Assembly (NCBI RefSeq): GCF_040833975.1
Contig: NZ_CP162130.1
Span: 2,192,001-2,256,000, forward strand
Direction of reading: 5' to 3'
Source: Leptospira sp. WS92.C1
GTDB taxonomy: Bacteria; Spirochaetota; Leptospiria; Leptospirales; Leptospiraceae
Length of the DNA: 64,000 nucleotides
The notes below the pieces were generated by a model, which was given only the letters and a program-made list of their open reading frames with translations, ran no database searches and was not told where the DNA came from. Positions 1-15,375 of the stretch are shown piece by piece; within the stretch, counting starts at the first letter, position 1; each line of letters begins with the position of its first letter. Made by a program: the position numbers and the translations under genes.

Positions 1-489
1 CGATTGGCGATATCCTTAAAAGAAAAGGATTAGTTCGTAAAATACGTCGTAGGAAAAAAACTCCTGAAAGTCTTTTTCCATTTTCTGATGTAAAGTTTCC
101 CAATGATGTTTGGTGTGCAGACTTCAAAGGTCACTTTACTGTCGGGAACGGAAAACGTTGTGATCCATTGACAATCACAGATGCTCATAGTCGCTTTCTA
201 TTAGGATGTCAAATCCTGAAGAAAACAGATGCAGAAAGCACCAGGCGAGTGTTTGAGAGAGTTTTTAAAGAATATGGAATGCCATCCGGCCATCAAGACA
301 GATAACGGAAGTCCATTTGCATCGAGAGCAATCGGAGGATTGAGTAAGTTATCCGTTTGGTGGTTAAAGTTAGGGATTCGACCTGAACGAATTCAGCCAG
401 GTAAGCCTCAACAAAACGGTCGTCATGAAAGAATGCACAGAACCTTGAAACAAGAGACCGCGTTACCAGCTCGATCTTCTCTTAAGAAG
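1..489 (+). pseudogene. IS481-like transposase (integrase core) fragment, frameshifted and truncated
   Basis: This is the remnant of a DDE integrase-core transposase of the IS481/IS3 type; its 5' part lies before the window. The first reading frame carries the first catalytic Asp in a WCADFKGHF segment and runs to a TAA at 303-305. The next frame continues with IKTDNGSPF (second Asp) and GRHERMHRTLKQE (catalytic Glu). The switch needs one extra base at about 285-288 (tccg where a codon is expected). The 3' end is cut at 490, where an IS256-type terminal repeat begins. The element is therefore dead by both frameshift and truncation. The family call is by motif only. Confidence 0.8.
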
Positions 490-511
490 GTGTCAGCTAC
501 ATTGTGTAAAT
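490..511 (+). repeat. Left terminal inverted repeat of the IS256-like element
   Basis: The 22 bases start GTGTCA and end TGTGTAAAT. They match the reverse complement of 1823-1844 except for the central seven positions. The repeat directly abuts the truncated IS481-like frame. Confidence 0.75.
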
Positions 512-550
512 GACTTGTGACTAACCAAAAAGTAACAAGGATAAAGCAAT

Positions 551-1897
<1,347 letters not shown>

Positions 1898-2117
1898 AGT
1901 GTAACCCATGTCTCCGGTCTAGAGTGTTACCGATGTGCCAGAACATACAAAACAACAACATCCCATAATGAGACATAATATGTATTATCGGAAGTTGCCT
2001 GTTGCATCAGAAATTATATAAGATTATTTTGCAGGAACTCCGGCTACTTTGAAACCGAAGATTTAGATTCTTATTAAATCGTCAGGAATCAAGATGATCT
2101 CCAAAGCAAAAACATAT

Positions 2118-2144
2118 AAAAAAAAGCCGCCTCACAAGGGCGAC
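2118..2144 (-). terminator. Rho-independent terminator after the ice-binding-like gene
   Basis: On the minus strand a 6-bp stem (GTCGCC / GGCGGC, one G-U pair, 7-base loop) at 2126-2144 is followed by a run of eight T. It lies about 50 bases past the stop of the gene at 2191-3432. Confidence 0.8.
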
Positions 2145-2190
2145 TTCCAAAGCTACTATCACAAATCATCCCTGAGGATGATCGGTTGAA

Positions 2191-3432
2191 CTAAGGATAA
2201 GTATAATCTTCATCACCCGTGTGCGTAAGAGCAATCGCACCTGCACCAGTTGCAGTAACGGTTACCTTGCCATTACCTGTATTGGTAACTGTTACTGCAC
2301 CCGTGGCATTGCTGTGAATCGTCATCACACCATTACCAGTGTTAGTCGCAGTAAGCACACCTCCATTGTTTACAATGTTGATCGTTCCGGTTCCTGTTTC
2401 AGTCGCCGCTACGTGCCCACCATTGTTTTCAACATAGATGTATCCTCCACCAGATACGACTCCGACCACATCGGCCGCATTGCTACCGCTCACCGTAACA
2501 CCAGAAACAGCGGCTGGCAGTTGGGGAACAGCAGGAACTCCACTGGCGTTAATGATGGTATTCACCATAGTTACCGAAGCAAACAATCCTAACGCTCTAC
2601 CATTCAAGGCTGTCGGTGTTAAGTTACCAGCGGTAGAAAACGTAATCCCTGCACTTGCAATGATCGTTCCCACCATGGTTCCACCACCGGCTCCGTTGAT
2701 AGTGGCCGCGCTACCTACTTGCCAGTAAACGTTTTTAGCTTGAGCTCCATTAGCGAGTATCACAGTACGTGGAGCCGTGGGGCCACCTACCGTAAGCGCA
2801 CTTGCCATCTGAAAAATCCAAACTGCATTCGCGTTTCCTTGTGCATCCAGAGTTAGATCAGATCCAGTAATTAAGAATGGACCTGCAGCCGACTTGTATA
2901 CACCCGGGACTAAAGTTAGTCCACCTAATTGACCTGCTCCAGGATCCGTTCCATTGGGTCTTGACGCAAGATCGTTAAAAGCGGCCAAAGCATCTGCGGC
3001 GGTTTCAGTCGCAGCGGCAAAGGTTGCAGCGGTTCCTTCAGTACAGGTCACTCCAGCAGGAGAAGGAACGTTGGTATAAATTGTCCCACTCACTGCGCCG
3101 ATATTTAGCGGAGTTTCCGTATAACCACAGGTTAAATTGTGAAATCCGGTGATCATAGTAGATGTACCCGTAGTCCCCATATCTCCTGTAATCGAAGTGA
3201 TGGTACCCTGGTTTGTAATTCCAGCCCCACCTCCAAAAACCGCAAAAGTTGAAGCCGAACGAAGATCTGGCGGCAAAAGGCCAACTGTCTCAGTACTGAC
3301 TCCAAAAAGGGTCAATGTTTTCGCTAAGCCTATGCCTGACGATTCATTTCTTTCGCACATGATCGTGTTCATGAAAGCCGCTACAATGAACGCTCCAATT
3401 ACACTTAGTTTAATTTTCGCTTTAATTTTCAC
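2191..3432 (-). CDS. Secreted DUF3494 (ice-binding-like) protein with C-terminal Asn/Thr/Gly repeats
   Basis: The protein has 413 residues. An N-terminal hydrophobic segment followed by a Cys (IMCERN) suggests export, possibly as a lipoprotein. Residues about 45-285 show DUF3494 features: FAVFGGGAGITNQGTITSI, a TAADALAAFNDLASRP helix, LVPGVYKSAAG, ANAVWIFQMASALTVGG, NVYWQVGSAATI and GTIIASAGITF. In other bacteria this beta-solenoid fold binds ice or acts as a surface adhesin. The last 90 residues are a run of about 10-residue Thr/Asn/Gly repeats (TATNTGNG, TVTNTGNG, TVTATGAG), probably a further beta-helical extension. Start is GTG 3432 behind AGAGGA at 8-base spacing. It is monocistronic, with its own terminator. 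In a mesophilic leptospire an adhesin or matrix role is more likely than ice binding; that is inference. Confidence 0.8.
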   Translation of the reverse strand: MKIKAKIKLSVIGAFIVAAFMNTIMCERNESSGIGLAKTLTLFGVSTETVGLLPPDLRSASTFAVFGGGAGITNQGTITSITGDMGTTGTSTMITGFHNLTCGYTETPLNIGAVSGTIYTNVPSPAGVTCTEGTAATFAAATETAADALAAFNDLASRPNGTDPGAGQLGGLTLVPGVYKSAAGPFLITGSDLTLDAQGNANAVWIFQMASALTVGGPTAPRTVILANGAQAKNVYWQVGSAATINGAGGGTMVGTIIASAGITFSTAGNLTPTALNGRALGLFASVTMVNTIINASGVPAVPQLPAAVSGVTVSGSNAADVVGVVSGGGYIYVENNGGHVAATETGTGTINIVNNGGVLTATNTGNGVMTIHSNATGAVTVTNTGNGKVTVTATGAGAIALTHTGDEDYTYP

Positions 3433-3921
3433 TTGATTTTCCTCTTACTCGTATCGTTAGACAGGATAGTTCATTATAAATATATAAATAAATTAAATAA
3501 TTCTAATAAATATGATTTTGAGTCTTAATTAGGATAAAACGAAAAACTTGTCTCGATTCTTAGGAACAATATAACCGAAGAATACTCGGTAAATCGAGGA
3601 AATGACGCTAAAGCTTAGATAATGAGGGAAAAAAGATCTTTATTATATTTCGTCTTCAGAAATTGGACATCCTGTGTTATTATAAAACAAAATTGGTTCA
3701 TAAAAACAAGAAGAGTCGAATGCAACAAAAAAATAAATTAAAAACCAACGAAAGGATCCGTAGAAACGAATATATGCAAAAAGAACTCAGGTTTGATTTT
3801 GGGGATAATTTTTTTCTCCACCAAAAGATTGAGACCTATTATGAAAGACAATACAATTTGAACAAATATATAGAAAATTGAACGGAGGCTGAGAGAATAA
3901 GAATCATCTTTTGCCGTTAGC
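3433..3921. other. 489-bp A/T-rich gap upstream of the ice-binding-like gene
   Basis: It must hold the promoter of the minus-strand gene that starts at 3432. A 72-codon plus-strand frame (3663-3881) exists but has no ribosome site, A/T-driven composition (Lys/Asn/Tyr-rich) and no recognisable domain. It is not called as a gene. No terminator-like hairpin was found. Confidence 0.5.
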
Positions 3922-5064
3922 TCAATCAACCTGAAAAGAATGCTTTGAGTTCACTTCCGATTGTTGTTTTCTGTAAAACGGATTGGAATAAATATAACCG
4001 GAAGGAAAAATTGCTTTGACGATCACATATTGATCCTCTTCCCGAAATACGTAGTCGGATTTCGACTCTCCACTTTCTTTCTTGAGAACGGTTCCACCTT
4101 TTCCTATAAATTCTATATTTAAAAATTTTTCGGGAAAACGGACAAGAATTCGATTTTGTTCCAATTTCAATTCGGTGATTTTCGGGTCTTCCATATAGTC
4201 CACGATCTTGACTACAGAAACATAATTTCCTTTTTTTAAATTTTGAATCAAATCCGAAATCTCCAAAGAATCGGTATTGAGAAGAATGTATCTTGTAAAT
4301 GTTTCTCCTTCATTCTGATCGGAAAATGTAAGTTCATGAAAAATCCTTTGATATAAGGGCAACTTGAGAGCTCGAATCGACTCTCCCGGAAAATAATGAA
4401 GGTCGTCTCCGCTTGTCGCCAACATCGGAACCCCTCGATCCAAGAGATCGATCCAGTCTTGAAAAGAATCCCCATAAGGTGAAAAAACTTCGATCGCATC
4501 AATTCCGCGTAACGTCAAAATCGCATCCTTGGAAATCGATCCTTCCAAACTCGGATGCGAGATCACGACAAAAGCCTTCGTTTTTTGCATTTGATCAATG
4601 GTCCATTGTATGTTTCCCACAGAGGCATAAATCGGAAAAAAATCTTTGACCACAGTTTCGGAACCGAGAGCTAAAATATGTTTTTTGTTAAAATCCCTTC
4701 CCCATTCGTAACCGGGAAGATAACGGAGATCCTTGGATTCTTTTCCGCTAATCTTCAAATAATCTGTGATCCCGACAAGATCGTAATTCTTATCTAAATA
4801 TTGTTTTTGAATTTCCTCGGGTGTACTTCGAAATGGAGAAAATCCGTCCCGATCCGAATGAAGATGAAAGGCCGTTTTTATCCATTTGCTTTTTACATTG
4901 GTATAGGGCGAATAAATTTGCTTTCCGCGAAAGGGTAAATCCTCGGCTAATTCGGGTTTTCTGTTTAACAGAAATGCAGTTGCGATTTGGATAAAACCAA
5001 TCAATACAAAAAAACCGGAAACTCGGAACCAGATTCTAGAATGGATTCTCTTTTTGAATACCAT
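3922..5064 (-). CDS. Membrane-anchored PHP-domain protein (predicted metal-dependent phosphoesterase)
   Basis: One N-terminal transmembrane segment (FRVSGFFVLIGFIQIATAFLL) is followed by a periplasmic PHP-type domain. Metal-ligand motifs are FHLHSDRDG, VGITDY, VVISHPS and SGDDLHYF, spaced as in PHP phosphoesterases. The C-terminal 100 residues look like a small beta domain. The frame can be extended to TTG 5157 with a Lys-rich leader, but no ribosome site precedes that codon. ATG 5064 keeps the membrane segment near the N-terminus and is preferred. The substrate is unknown: the family includes histidinol phosphatases, nucleases and phosphoesterases. It is separated from its neighbours and transcribed away from the GT2-GtrA gene at 5301. 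Confidence 0.7.
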   Translation of the reverse strand: MVFKKRIHSRIWFRVSGFFVLIGFIQIATAFLLNRKPELAEDLPFRGKQIYSPYTNVKSKWIKTAFHLHSDRDGFSPFRSTPEEIQKQYLDKNYDLVGITDYLKISGKESKDLRYLPGYEWGRDFNKKHILALGSETVVKDFFPIYASVGNIQWTIDQMQKTKAFVVISHPSLEGSISKDAILTLRGIDAIEVFSPYGDSFQDWIDLLDRGVPMLATSGDDLHYFPGESIRALKLPLYQRIFHELTFSDQNEGETFTRYILLNTDSLEISDLIQNLKKGNYVSVVKIVDYMEDPKITELKLEQNRILVRFPEKFLNIEFIGKGGTVLKKESGESKSDYVFREEDQYVIVKAIFPSGYIYSNPFYRKQQSEVNSKHSFQVD

Positions 5065-5300
5065 ACATATTCCATATCTCAATTCTTTGTTTTTATGAGA
5101 AAGTCTTTTCGGATTTATATTTTTTTTTGATCTCTTCTTTTTTGAATTCTTTTTCAAAATGTCAGAAATTTGTAATTTTTAAAACTTTCTTAAAAACGGA
5201 AGAAGGCTGTAAAGATTTCCATTTTTTCAAACTGGTCAGATAAGTGTATCTTGAGTTAATAAGTTTACAAATCGACAACTAAAGAAAACTCTGAGAACCA

Positions 5301-6455
5301 ATGACAGCTCCCGACATTTCGGTCATCTTACCCACATTCAACGAAAGAGAGAATATCCAGATTCTCATACCCAAAATCGAATCGATTCTCAAATCACATT
5401 CATTTGAAATCATTATTGTCGACGATAACAGCCCCGATAAAACCTGGGAAATCGGCGAAGAACTTAAAACGTCCCGTAAGAATCTTGTTATTCTGAGAAG
5501 AATGGAAGGGAAAGGACTTTCTTCCGCGGTACTTGCTGGAATGTCCCTCGCACAAGGAAAAGTTTTTCTTGTGATGGATGCCGATCTACAACACGATGAA
5601 ACGATTCTCCCAAAACTCATCTTACCGCTCCTGGAAAACAAATTCGATATCACTGTGGGAACCAGATATTCAATCGGAGGCGGAACATCCAACTGGTCCT
5701 GGTTTCGAAAGTTTTTTAGTTTGATTGCGACATGGATCGCAAAACTTTTTCTTTCGATTTCGATCACGGATCCTATGAGTGGTTTTTTCGGAATCTCACG
5801 CTCTTATTTTCTAAAAACCGCGGATCAAATCAACCCCCGAGGATTTAAAATTCTATTAGAATTTTTGCATAGATCCGCTTTCGCTCCGCGAATTTTGGAA
5901 ATTCCGTTCCTGTTTAAAAACAGACAATTTGGAAAGACAAAATTAGACGGATCAGTGATCCGAAACTATCTGATCGCTCTTTTAGATCTGCGTTTTGGAA
6001 AGTGGATCTCCCCTACTTTTCTACTTTATTCCTTGGTCGGTTCGTTTGGTGTTTTAGTAAACTTAGTCGGTTTGCTCATCGGGGAATTACTTTCCTTTCC
6101 GGAAATTCAAACCTCGTTTCGATTTTTAAATCCGTTCTACAGTTCCGTTTTATTCGGAATCGAACTCTCCATTCTCTCAAACTTTACTTTGAACAATTAT
6201 CTCACCTTTTACGAAAAGAGATACACGGGAATCCGAATTCTACAAGGTTTGATTTTATTCCATCTTGTATGTCTTTTAGGTTTATTGATCCAAATCAGCG
6301 TATTTCAGTTTTTATATCATAAAATTTTCGTCTATGAATTGCAATCTTCCAGTCTTCCGATTAAATTAGTTTCGGATTCGCTTGCAATTTTAGCGGCGAT
6401 GATTACAAATTATTTCTTAAACTTAAACGTCACCTGGAAAGGCTCCAAGGACTGA
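5301..6455 (+). CDS. Polyprenol-phosphate glycosyltransferase (GT2, DPM1-like) fused to GtrA-like membrane domain
   Basis: The N-terminal 230 residues are a GT-A glycosyltransferase of the dolichol-phosphate mannosyltransferase type. They show ISVILPTFNERENI, the nucleotide-sugar motif VDDNSPD, the metal-binding DADLQHD and the RYSIGGGTSNW region. Residues about 235-380 hold four hydrophobic segments (FLLYSLVGSFGVLVNLVGL and on) of the GtrA family. GtrA-like domains are thought to help move or present lipid-linked sugars. The fusion suggests a protein that makes a polyprenyl-phosphate sugar and hands it across the inner membrane for envelope glycan modification. It ends 21 bases before the DJ-1-like gene, a possible operon. 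The sugar cannot be read from sequence. Confidence 0.85.
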   Translation: MTAPDISVILPTFNERENIQILIPKIESILKSHSFEIIIVDDNSPDKTWEIGEELKTSRKNLVILRRMEGKGLSSAVLAGMSLAQGKVFLVMDADLQHDETILPKLILPLLENKFDITVGTRYSIGGGTSNWSWFRKFFSLIATWIAKLFLSISITDPMSGFFGISRSYFLKTADQINPRGFKILLEFLHRSAFAPRILEIPFLFKNRQFGKTKLDGSVIRNYLIALLDLRFGKWISPTFLLYSLVGSFGVLVNLVGLLIGELLSFPEIQTSFRFLNPFYSSVLFGIELSILSNFTLNNYLTFYEKRYTGIRILQGLILFHLVCLLGLLIQISVFQFLYHKIFVYELQSSSLPIKLVSDSLAILAAMITNYFLNLNVTWKGSKD

Positions 6456-6476
6456 TCTGAGTTTAGAGGAGGATTT

Positions 6477-7022
6477 ATGGTCAAGGTTTTAGTTCCTTTT
6501 GCGGACGGAATGGAGGAAATGGAAGCGGTGATCATCGTGGATGTGCTCAGACGCGCCGGTATCCAGGTCACAACCGCCTCCCTCAAAAAAGGTACGATCA
6601 CTGCTTCTAGAGGGGTTAAACTGTTAGCAGACGAAGTCATCGACAAAATTCATATTCATGACTTCGATATGATTGTACTTCCGGGGGGCAACGGCGGCAC
6701 CAAAGAATTGGGCTCTAATCCAAAAATTTTAGAACTTCTTAAAGATGCCAAAAAACACGGTCAATGGATCGCCGCGATTTGCGCCGCTCCCAGTATTTTA
6801 GTACATCAAAATATTCTTACCCATGAGGATTCGTTCACTGCATTTCCGGGAGTAATTTCAGAAGTTCCCGGTTATACTGGATCCAGGCTGGAGATCTCTG
6901 GAAAAATCATAACGAGTGTAGGTCCCGGATCGGCTTTCGAATTTGCTTTGGCGCTCGTAAGTATTTTGAGCGGAGAACAAACCATGTTAAAAGTAAAGTC
7001 AGCTCTTAAACTTCCTCAATGA
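6477..7022 (+). CDS. DJ-1/PfpI family protein
   Basis: The 181-residue length matches single-domain DJ-1/YajL proteins. The conserved Glu lies in DGMEEMEAV and the nucleophile-elbow Cys in WIAAICAAPSIL. The C-terminus EFALALVSILSG is typical. Members act as redox-sensing chaperones, glyoxalases or proposed deglycases; the exact reaction is debated. A strong ribosome site (GAGGAGG) precedes ATG 6477. The stop codon overlaps the next start (ATGA), so translation is probably coupled to the Sir2 deacylase. Confidence 0.88.
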   Translation: MVKVLVPFADGMEEMEAVIIVDVLRRAGIQVTTASLKKGTITASRGVKLLADEVIDKIHIHDFDMIVLPGGNGGTKELGSNPKILELLKDAKKHGQWIAAICAAPSILVHQNILTHEDSFTAFPGVISEVPGYTGSRLEISGKIITSVGPGSAFEFALALVSILSGEQTMLKVKSALKLPQ

Positions 7023-7750
7023 AAGTTTTTGTTTCCAAACACAAACACCGTTTTCAAAATATCACCGCGATTACAGGCGCGGGTATTTCGGCCGAAAGCG
7101 GAGTTCCCACATTTCGAGGGACGGACGGTCTTTGGAAAAATTTCAGAGCGGAAGAATTGGCCACTCCAGAGGCATTTCAAAAGAATCCCAAATTGGTTTG
7201 GGAATGGTATCTCTGGAGACGAAACATCATCGAGTCCAAATCTCCCAACGAAGGTCATAAGGCCCTTGTTGAGTTAGAACAAAAACATTCCAATTTTTTT
7301 CTGATCACCCAAAACGTGGACGGATTGCATTTGCAAGCCGGATCCAAACGCCCTTTGGAAATTCACGGAAATATTTTTATCAATCGTTGTGTTTCCTGCG
7401 ACTATCAAAGCAAAGAACTAAAAATAGACTCGAAGAACCTACCTCCCCATTGCGGTCGCTGTAATTCTCTCTTAAGACCGGGAGTTCTCTGGTTTGGGGA
7501 ATCGTATGAAGAACTCAAACTCAATCAATCGATCTTCCGAATGCAGAATACCGACCTGCTTTTGATCCTGGGGACTTCGGGTGCCGTGAGCATGCCGGTT
7601 TATCTGGCTCAAATTGCTAAAGAGGCAGGGTCTCTTGTAATCGAAATCAATCAGGAAGAAACCCCCTTTACTTCGTCGGCCGATCTATTCTTACAAGGAA
7701 AATCGGGGAAGATTTTACCAGAGCTCGTCCAAGAAATCCTTTCTGTCTAA
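7019..7750 (+). CDS. cobB: Sir2-family NAD-dependent protein deacylase
   Basis: Removes acyl groups from lysine using NAD. Motifs are GAGISAESGVPTFRG (NAD binding), TQNVDG, the catalytic His in EIHGNIF, a four-Cys zinc site (CVSC and CGRC) and the NAD-pocket GTSGAVSMP. The segment WEWYLWRR contains the YxxR pair which in class III sirtuins (E. coli CobB, SIRT5) recognises succinyl or malonyl groups, so desuccinylase activity is likely. The 243-residue length is normal. The ATG overlaps the stop of the DJ-1-like gene. Confidence 0.9.
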   Translation: MKVFVSKHKHRFQNITAITGAGISAESGVPTFRGTDGLWKNFRAEELATPEAFQKNPKLVWEWYLWRRNIIESKSPNEGHKALVELEQKHSNFFLITQNVDGLHLQAGSKRPLEIHGNIFINRCVSCDYQSKELKIDSKNLPPHCGRCNSLLRPGVLWFGESYEELKLNQSIFRMQNTDLLLILGTSGAVSMPVYLAQIAKEAGSLVIEINQEETPFTSSADLFLQGKSGKILPELVQEILSV

Positions 7751-8117
7751 ACCAGATTCGCATACAATGCAATCGGATTTTTTTATTAGAAAACCGCTAA
7801 TAGAATCTTGAAAAAAATGACGAAATCAATTTTCCGAACGGATCTATTTAGAAATGATCGAACGCTTTTTACAAAATAATCGCGACTCTCGCTTTGCCAT
7901 TGAAAACATAAATCAATTTTCGGACAGCAAGTGATTTTTGAGAAATCTGCGTTTTATTCAAAACTAAAAACAAAAAAACTTCAAAACATTTTATAATCAA
8001 AATTGAATATCCTCGTCTTAAAACCGATTTCCATTTGGCATTGTATCTTTTTATAGGATCACGATTTTTAAGCGATAGTTACCGATTCTTTTGTTTCGGA
8101 TCGTAACCCCTGCTTTT
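7751..8117. other. 367-bp intergenic gap between convergent genes
   Basis: A/T-rich, with no credible reading frame and no strong terminator. A weak 5-bp hairpin (ATTAG / CTAAT) lies near 7785. Nothing else recognisable is seen. Confidence 0.4.
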
Positions 8118-10682
<2,565 letters not shown>

Positions 10683-10684
10683 AG

Positions 10685-11188
10685 CTATCTGCCTTTCCTA
10701 AATAAATTTTTCCAATATTCTACTTCGACGGGATCCAGTTTTTTATCTTTGAATTCCTCGGCGTCCGGTTCCGCGTCTGGAGGAGCAATTTCTGCGGATA
10801 CGATGGATGCAAATTCTTCGGATGAAATCGGATGAGCGCCCCATTTTTTTGCGTGAAAAAAGATCTCTTTATCCGAACTGACTACTTGAATCTCAGAAGG
10901 ACGAATATTGGTTCGAACAAATTCTTTGATCAGATCGTCCGCTTTTCTGTCCCTGCTGTAATACACATTTAGTTTTCCGAACGTTTCCTGAAAAACCTCG
11001 CTTCCGATTTCCTTCTTACCGTCAAAAAAAACATGAAAGTTCTGTTTTTTCTTTTTTTTAGAATATAACTCGATCAATTCCAAAAGCCCTTGTCTCGCTT
11101 TTTTAAGTTGATTCTGATACATAGATTCTTCTAAATCGGGGAATTTATATATCAGATTGAAACCGTCAATCGCCACTTGTGAGGACAT
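10685..11188 (-). CDS. NYN-domain (YacP-like) predicted ribonuclease
   Basis: The 167-residue protein opens with VAIDGFNLIYKFPDLE, the conserved first acidic block of YacP/NYN nucleases. It continues with HVFFDGKKE, YYSRDRKADDLI and VVSSDKEIF, which supply the remaining Asp residues of the PIN-like metal site. Bacillus YacP (Rae1) cleaves mRNA on the ribosome. The role here is unproven. It is the first gene of a three-gene minus-strand unit with MBOAT and DUF1574. Confidence 0.8.
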   Translation of the reverse strand: MSSQVAIDGFNLIYKFPDLEESMYQNQLKKARQGLLELIELYSKKKKKQNFHVFFDGKKEIGSEVFQETFGKLNVYYSRDRKADDLIKEFVRTNIRPSEIQVVSSDKEIFFHAKKWGAHPISSEEFASIVSAEIAPPDAEPDAEEFKDKKLDPVEVEYWKNLFRKGR

Positions 11189-11251
11189 GGAATTGTAGTG
11201 ACCAGAATCCCATTCTCATAAATACTGTAAACCAACCTTTCCGTGGAGAGT

Positions 11252-12160
<909 letters not shown>

Positions 12161-12421
12161 TGATCCTTTTCCGGTTTGCAGTCCCGGATTTCTGAAAAGA
12201 TTTAGGTTCCATCTACAAAAAACAGACTCGAACTTGATACGAAACGTTTTAGTAGATTTTTTATCACAGATCTACCAACTCCAGAGAAAGAAAATGTTGA
12301 TCCTAGAAAAGCTGGGTCCTTTATTAAAACGATATTTTGGATTTTATTCGGAAGGTTTGATAAAAAACACTTGCGATTCTATTTCGAACGTTTAAAATTT
12401 TTAAAGAAAGGAGTAAAAGTT
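12161..12421. other. 261-bp gap, no convincing gene
   Basis: An 82-codon frame (12147-12395) overlaps the end of the membrane protein but lacks a ribosome site and any known motif. It is not called. The last 30 bases hold the ribosome site AAAGGAG used by the DUF962 gene. Confidence 0.4.
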
Positions 12422-12913
12422 ATGAAATCCGTCGAGACTTGGTTTGACGAATACGCGGACAGCCATCGCAATCCGACCAACAAAAATATTCATTGGATCT
12501 GCGTCCCCCTCATTTATTTTACAGTGCTCGGTTTACTCTGGTCCATTCCAGTGCCTTCTTTTTTTCAATCCGTTCCGTATTTAAATTTTACGACGCTTTC
12601 TCTTGCATTTGCTCTGGTATTTTACGCAAGGTTATCTCCGGCGTTGGCTTTGGGAATGTTGATCCTCAGTTCACTGATGATCTATCTGATCATTTTTCTC
12701 CAAGCAACGGTATTGCCGATCCTACTCGGAACGTATTCCTATGGAATTTTGGAACTTTCAATCACGATCTTCGTACTTGCTTGGATCGGACAATTTATCG
12801 GTCATAAAATCGAAGGCAAAAAACCGTCCTTCTTTAAGGACATTCAATTTTTGTTGATCGGACCAATTTGGCTCTTGGGTTTTATTTATCAAAAGTTAAA
12901 AATCGCGTATTAA
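12422..12913 (+). CDS. DUF962 / Mpo1-like membrane protein
   Basis: The 163-residue protein starts with VETWFDEYADSHRNPTNK and NIHWICVPLIY, the family hallmark with two His on the membrane face. Three to four transmembrane helices follow, including WIGQFIGHKIEGKKPSFF with a further conserved His. Yeast Mpo1, the characterised member, is an iron-dependent dioxygenase in 2-hydroxy fatty-acid breakdown. A related lipid reaction is plausible here. ATG 12422 has a good ribosome site (AAAGGAGTAAAAGTT) and is chosen over an upstream in-frame codon at 12371. Confidence 0.85.
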   Translation: MKSVETWFDEYADSHRNPTNKNIHWICVPLIYFTVLGLLWSIPVPSFFQSVPYLNFTTLSLAFALVFYARLSPALALGMLILSSLMIYLIIFLQATVLPILLGTYSYGILELSITIFVLAWIGQFIGHKIEGKKPSFFKDIQFLLIGPIWLLGFIYQKLKIAY

Positions 12914-12926
12914 ACCACATCGATAG

Positions 12927-12955
12927 CTTTCGGGTCAATTTTCTTGACCCGAAAG
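12927..12955 (+). terminator. Perfect 12-bp hairpin after the DUF962 gene
   Basis: CTTTCGGGTCAA pairs with TTGACCCGAAAG around a five-base loop (ttttc), 13 bases past the stop codon. No T-run follows on either strand. It may be a factor-dependent terminator or an mRNA 3'-end stabiliser rather than a classical intrinsic terminator. It also lies 58 bases upstream of the tetR start. Confidence 0.5.
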
Positions 12956-12984
12956 AGTAACTTGAACATTACGTATAGAGTTTG

Positions 12985-12995
12985 TCTACTGTAGA
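12985..12995. promoter_or_regulatory. Candidate TetR operator half-palindrome
   Basis: TCTAC-T-GTAGA is a perfect 11-bp inverted repeat, with partial extension to TGT/ACA on both sides, 18-28 bases before the ATG of the TetR gene. Autoregulation at such a site is common for the family. This is only a positional suggestion. Confidence 0.3.
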
Positions 12996-13012
12996 AACAG
13001 AGAAGGATCCCA

Positions 13013-13591
13013 ATGCCGAAGATAGTCAATCATGAGAAATACAAAATAGAAATCCTATCCAAGTGTGTGGATATTCTCGCAAGAAGAGGTTATTCTGCGG
13101 TATCCATGAGGGAAATCGCAACGGAGCTCGACGTTTCCACCGGAACCCTGTATCACTATTTCGCGACAAAAGAAGATATTTTCAAAGAATTGGTAAAATT
13201 TGTTCTGAGTAAGGACATCGAAGAATTACAACTCTATTCGAAAGGAAATCCGGGTCAGACTCTCGAACTTCGGGTGGAATCTTTATTTCAAATGATTCAA
13301 GCTCGCGAATCGTATTTTCAGAATCTTCTTTATATCATTTGCGATGTTTCCAGACTCAAAAATCACGAAGAAGAAAAAACGCTGATTACCGACGCAATGA
13401 AGGAATACGTGAACATCATCACAAAACACCTTGGGGTAACAAACCCGAATCTGAATCGGATTTTGATCAGCGTAATTTTAGGAACCGTGGTTCAAAGAAT
13501 CGTAGACGGAGATTCTATCAGCCTTTCCGATACTTCGGAAATTATCAAAGACTTCATGTCCCTCATTCTATCCAACTCGTTTACGTTCTAA
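13013..13591 (+). CDS. TetR/AcrR family transcriptional regulator
   Basis: The N-terminal helix-turn-helix domain spans residues about 8-55: CVDILARRGYSAVSMREIA, ELDVSTGTLYHYFATKEDIF. A helical ligand and dimer domain follows, to a total of 192 residues. The ligand cannot be read from sequence. ATG 13013 follows AGAAGGA at a suitable distance. It is convergent with glpD, with three bases between the stop codons, and follows the DUF962 gene, so lipid-related control is possible but unproven. Confidence 0.88.
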   Translation: MPKIVNHEKYKIEILSKCVDILARRGYSAVSMREIATELDVSTGTLYHYFATKEDIFKELVKFVLSKDIEELQLYSKGNPGQTLELRVESLFQMIQARESYFQNLLYIICDVSRLKNHEEEKTLITDAMKEYVNIITKHLGVTNPNLNRILISVILGTVVQRIVDGDSISLSDTSEIIKDFMSLILSNSFTF

Positions 13592-13594
13592 GGA

Positions 13595-15244
<1,650 letters not shown>

Positions 15245-15375
15245 AACTGCAGAGATTTCTCAGAAAATGAGAGTGGTCAACAGCTTTTAAAGTAGCGATT
15301 TAAAATCAATAGTCCGATTTAAAATTCAAAACTCTGGTTGAAAAAAAAAGTAATTATCAACAGATTAGAGTAACG

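Noticed and set aside
2221..2728. Plus-strand frames antisense to the ice-binding-like gene
   Set aside because: They follow from its repetitive codon pattern; no ribosome site and the minus-strand gene has clear domains and a terminator.
3663..3881. 72-codon plus-strand frame
   Set aside because: A/T-driven composition, no ribosome site, no domain; lies in the promoter region of the minus-strand gene.
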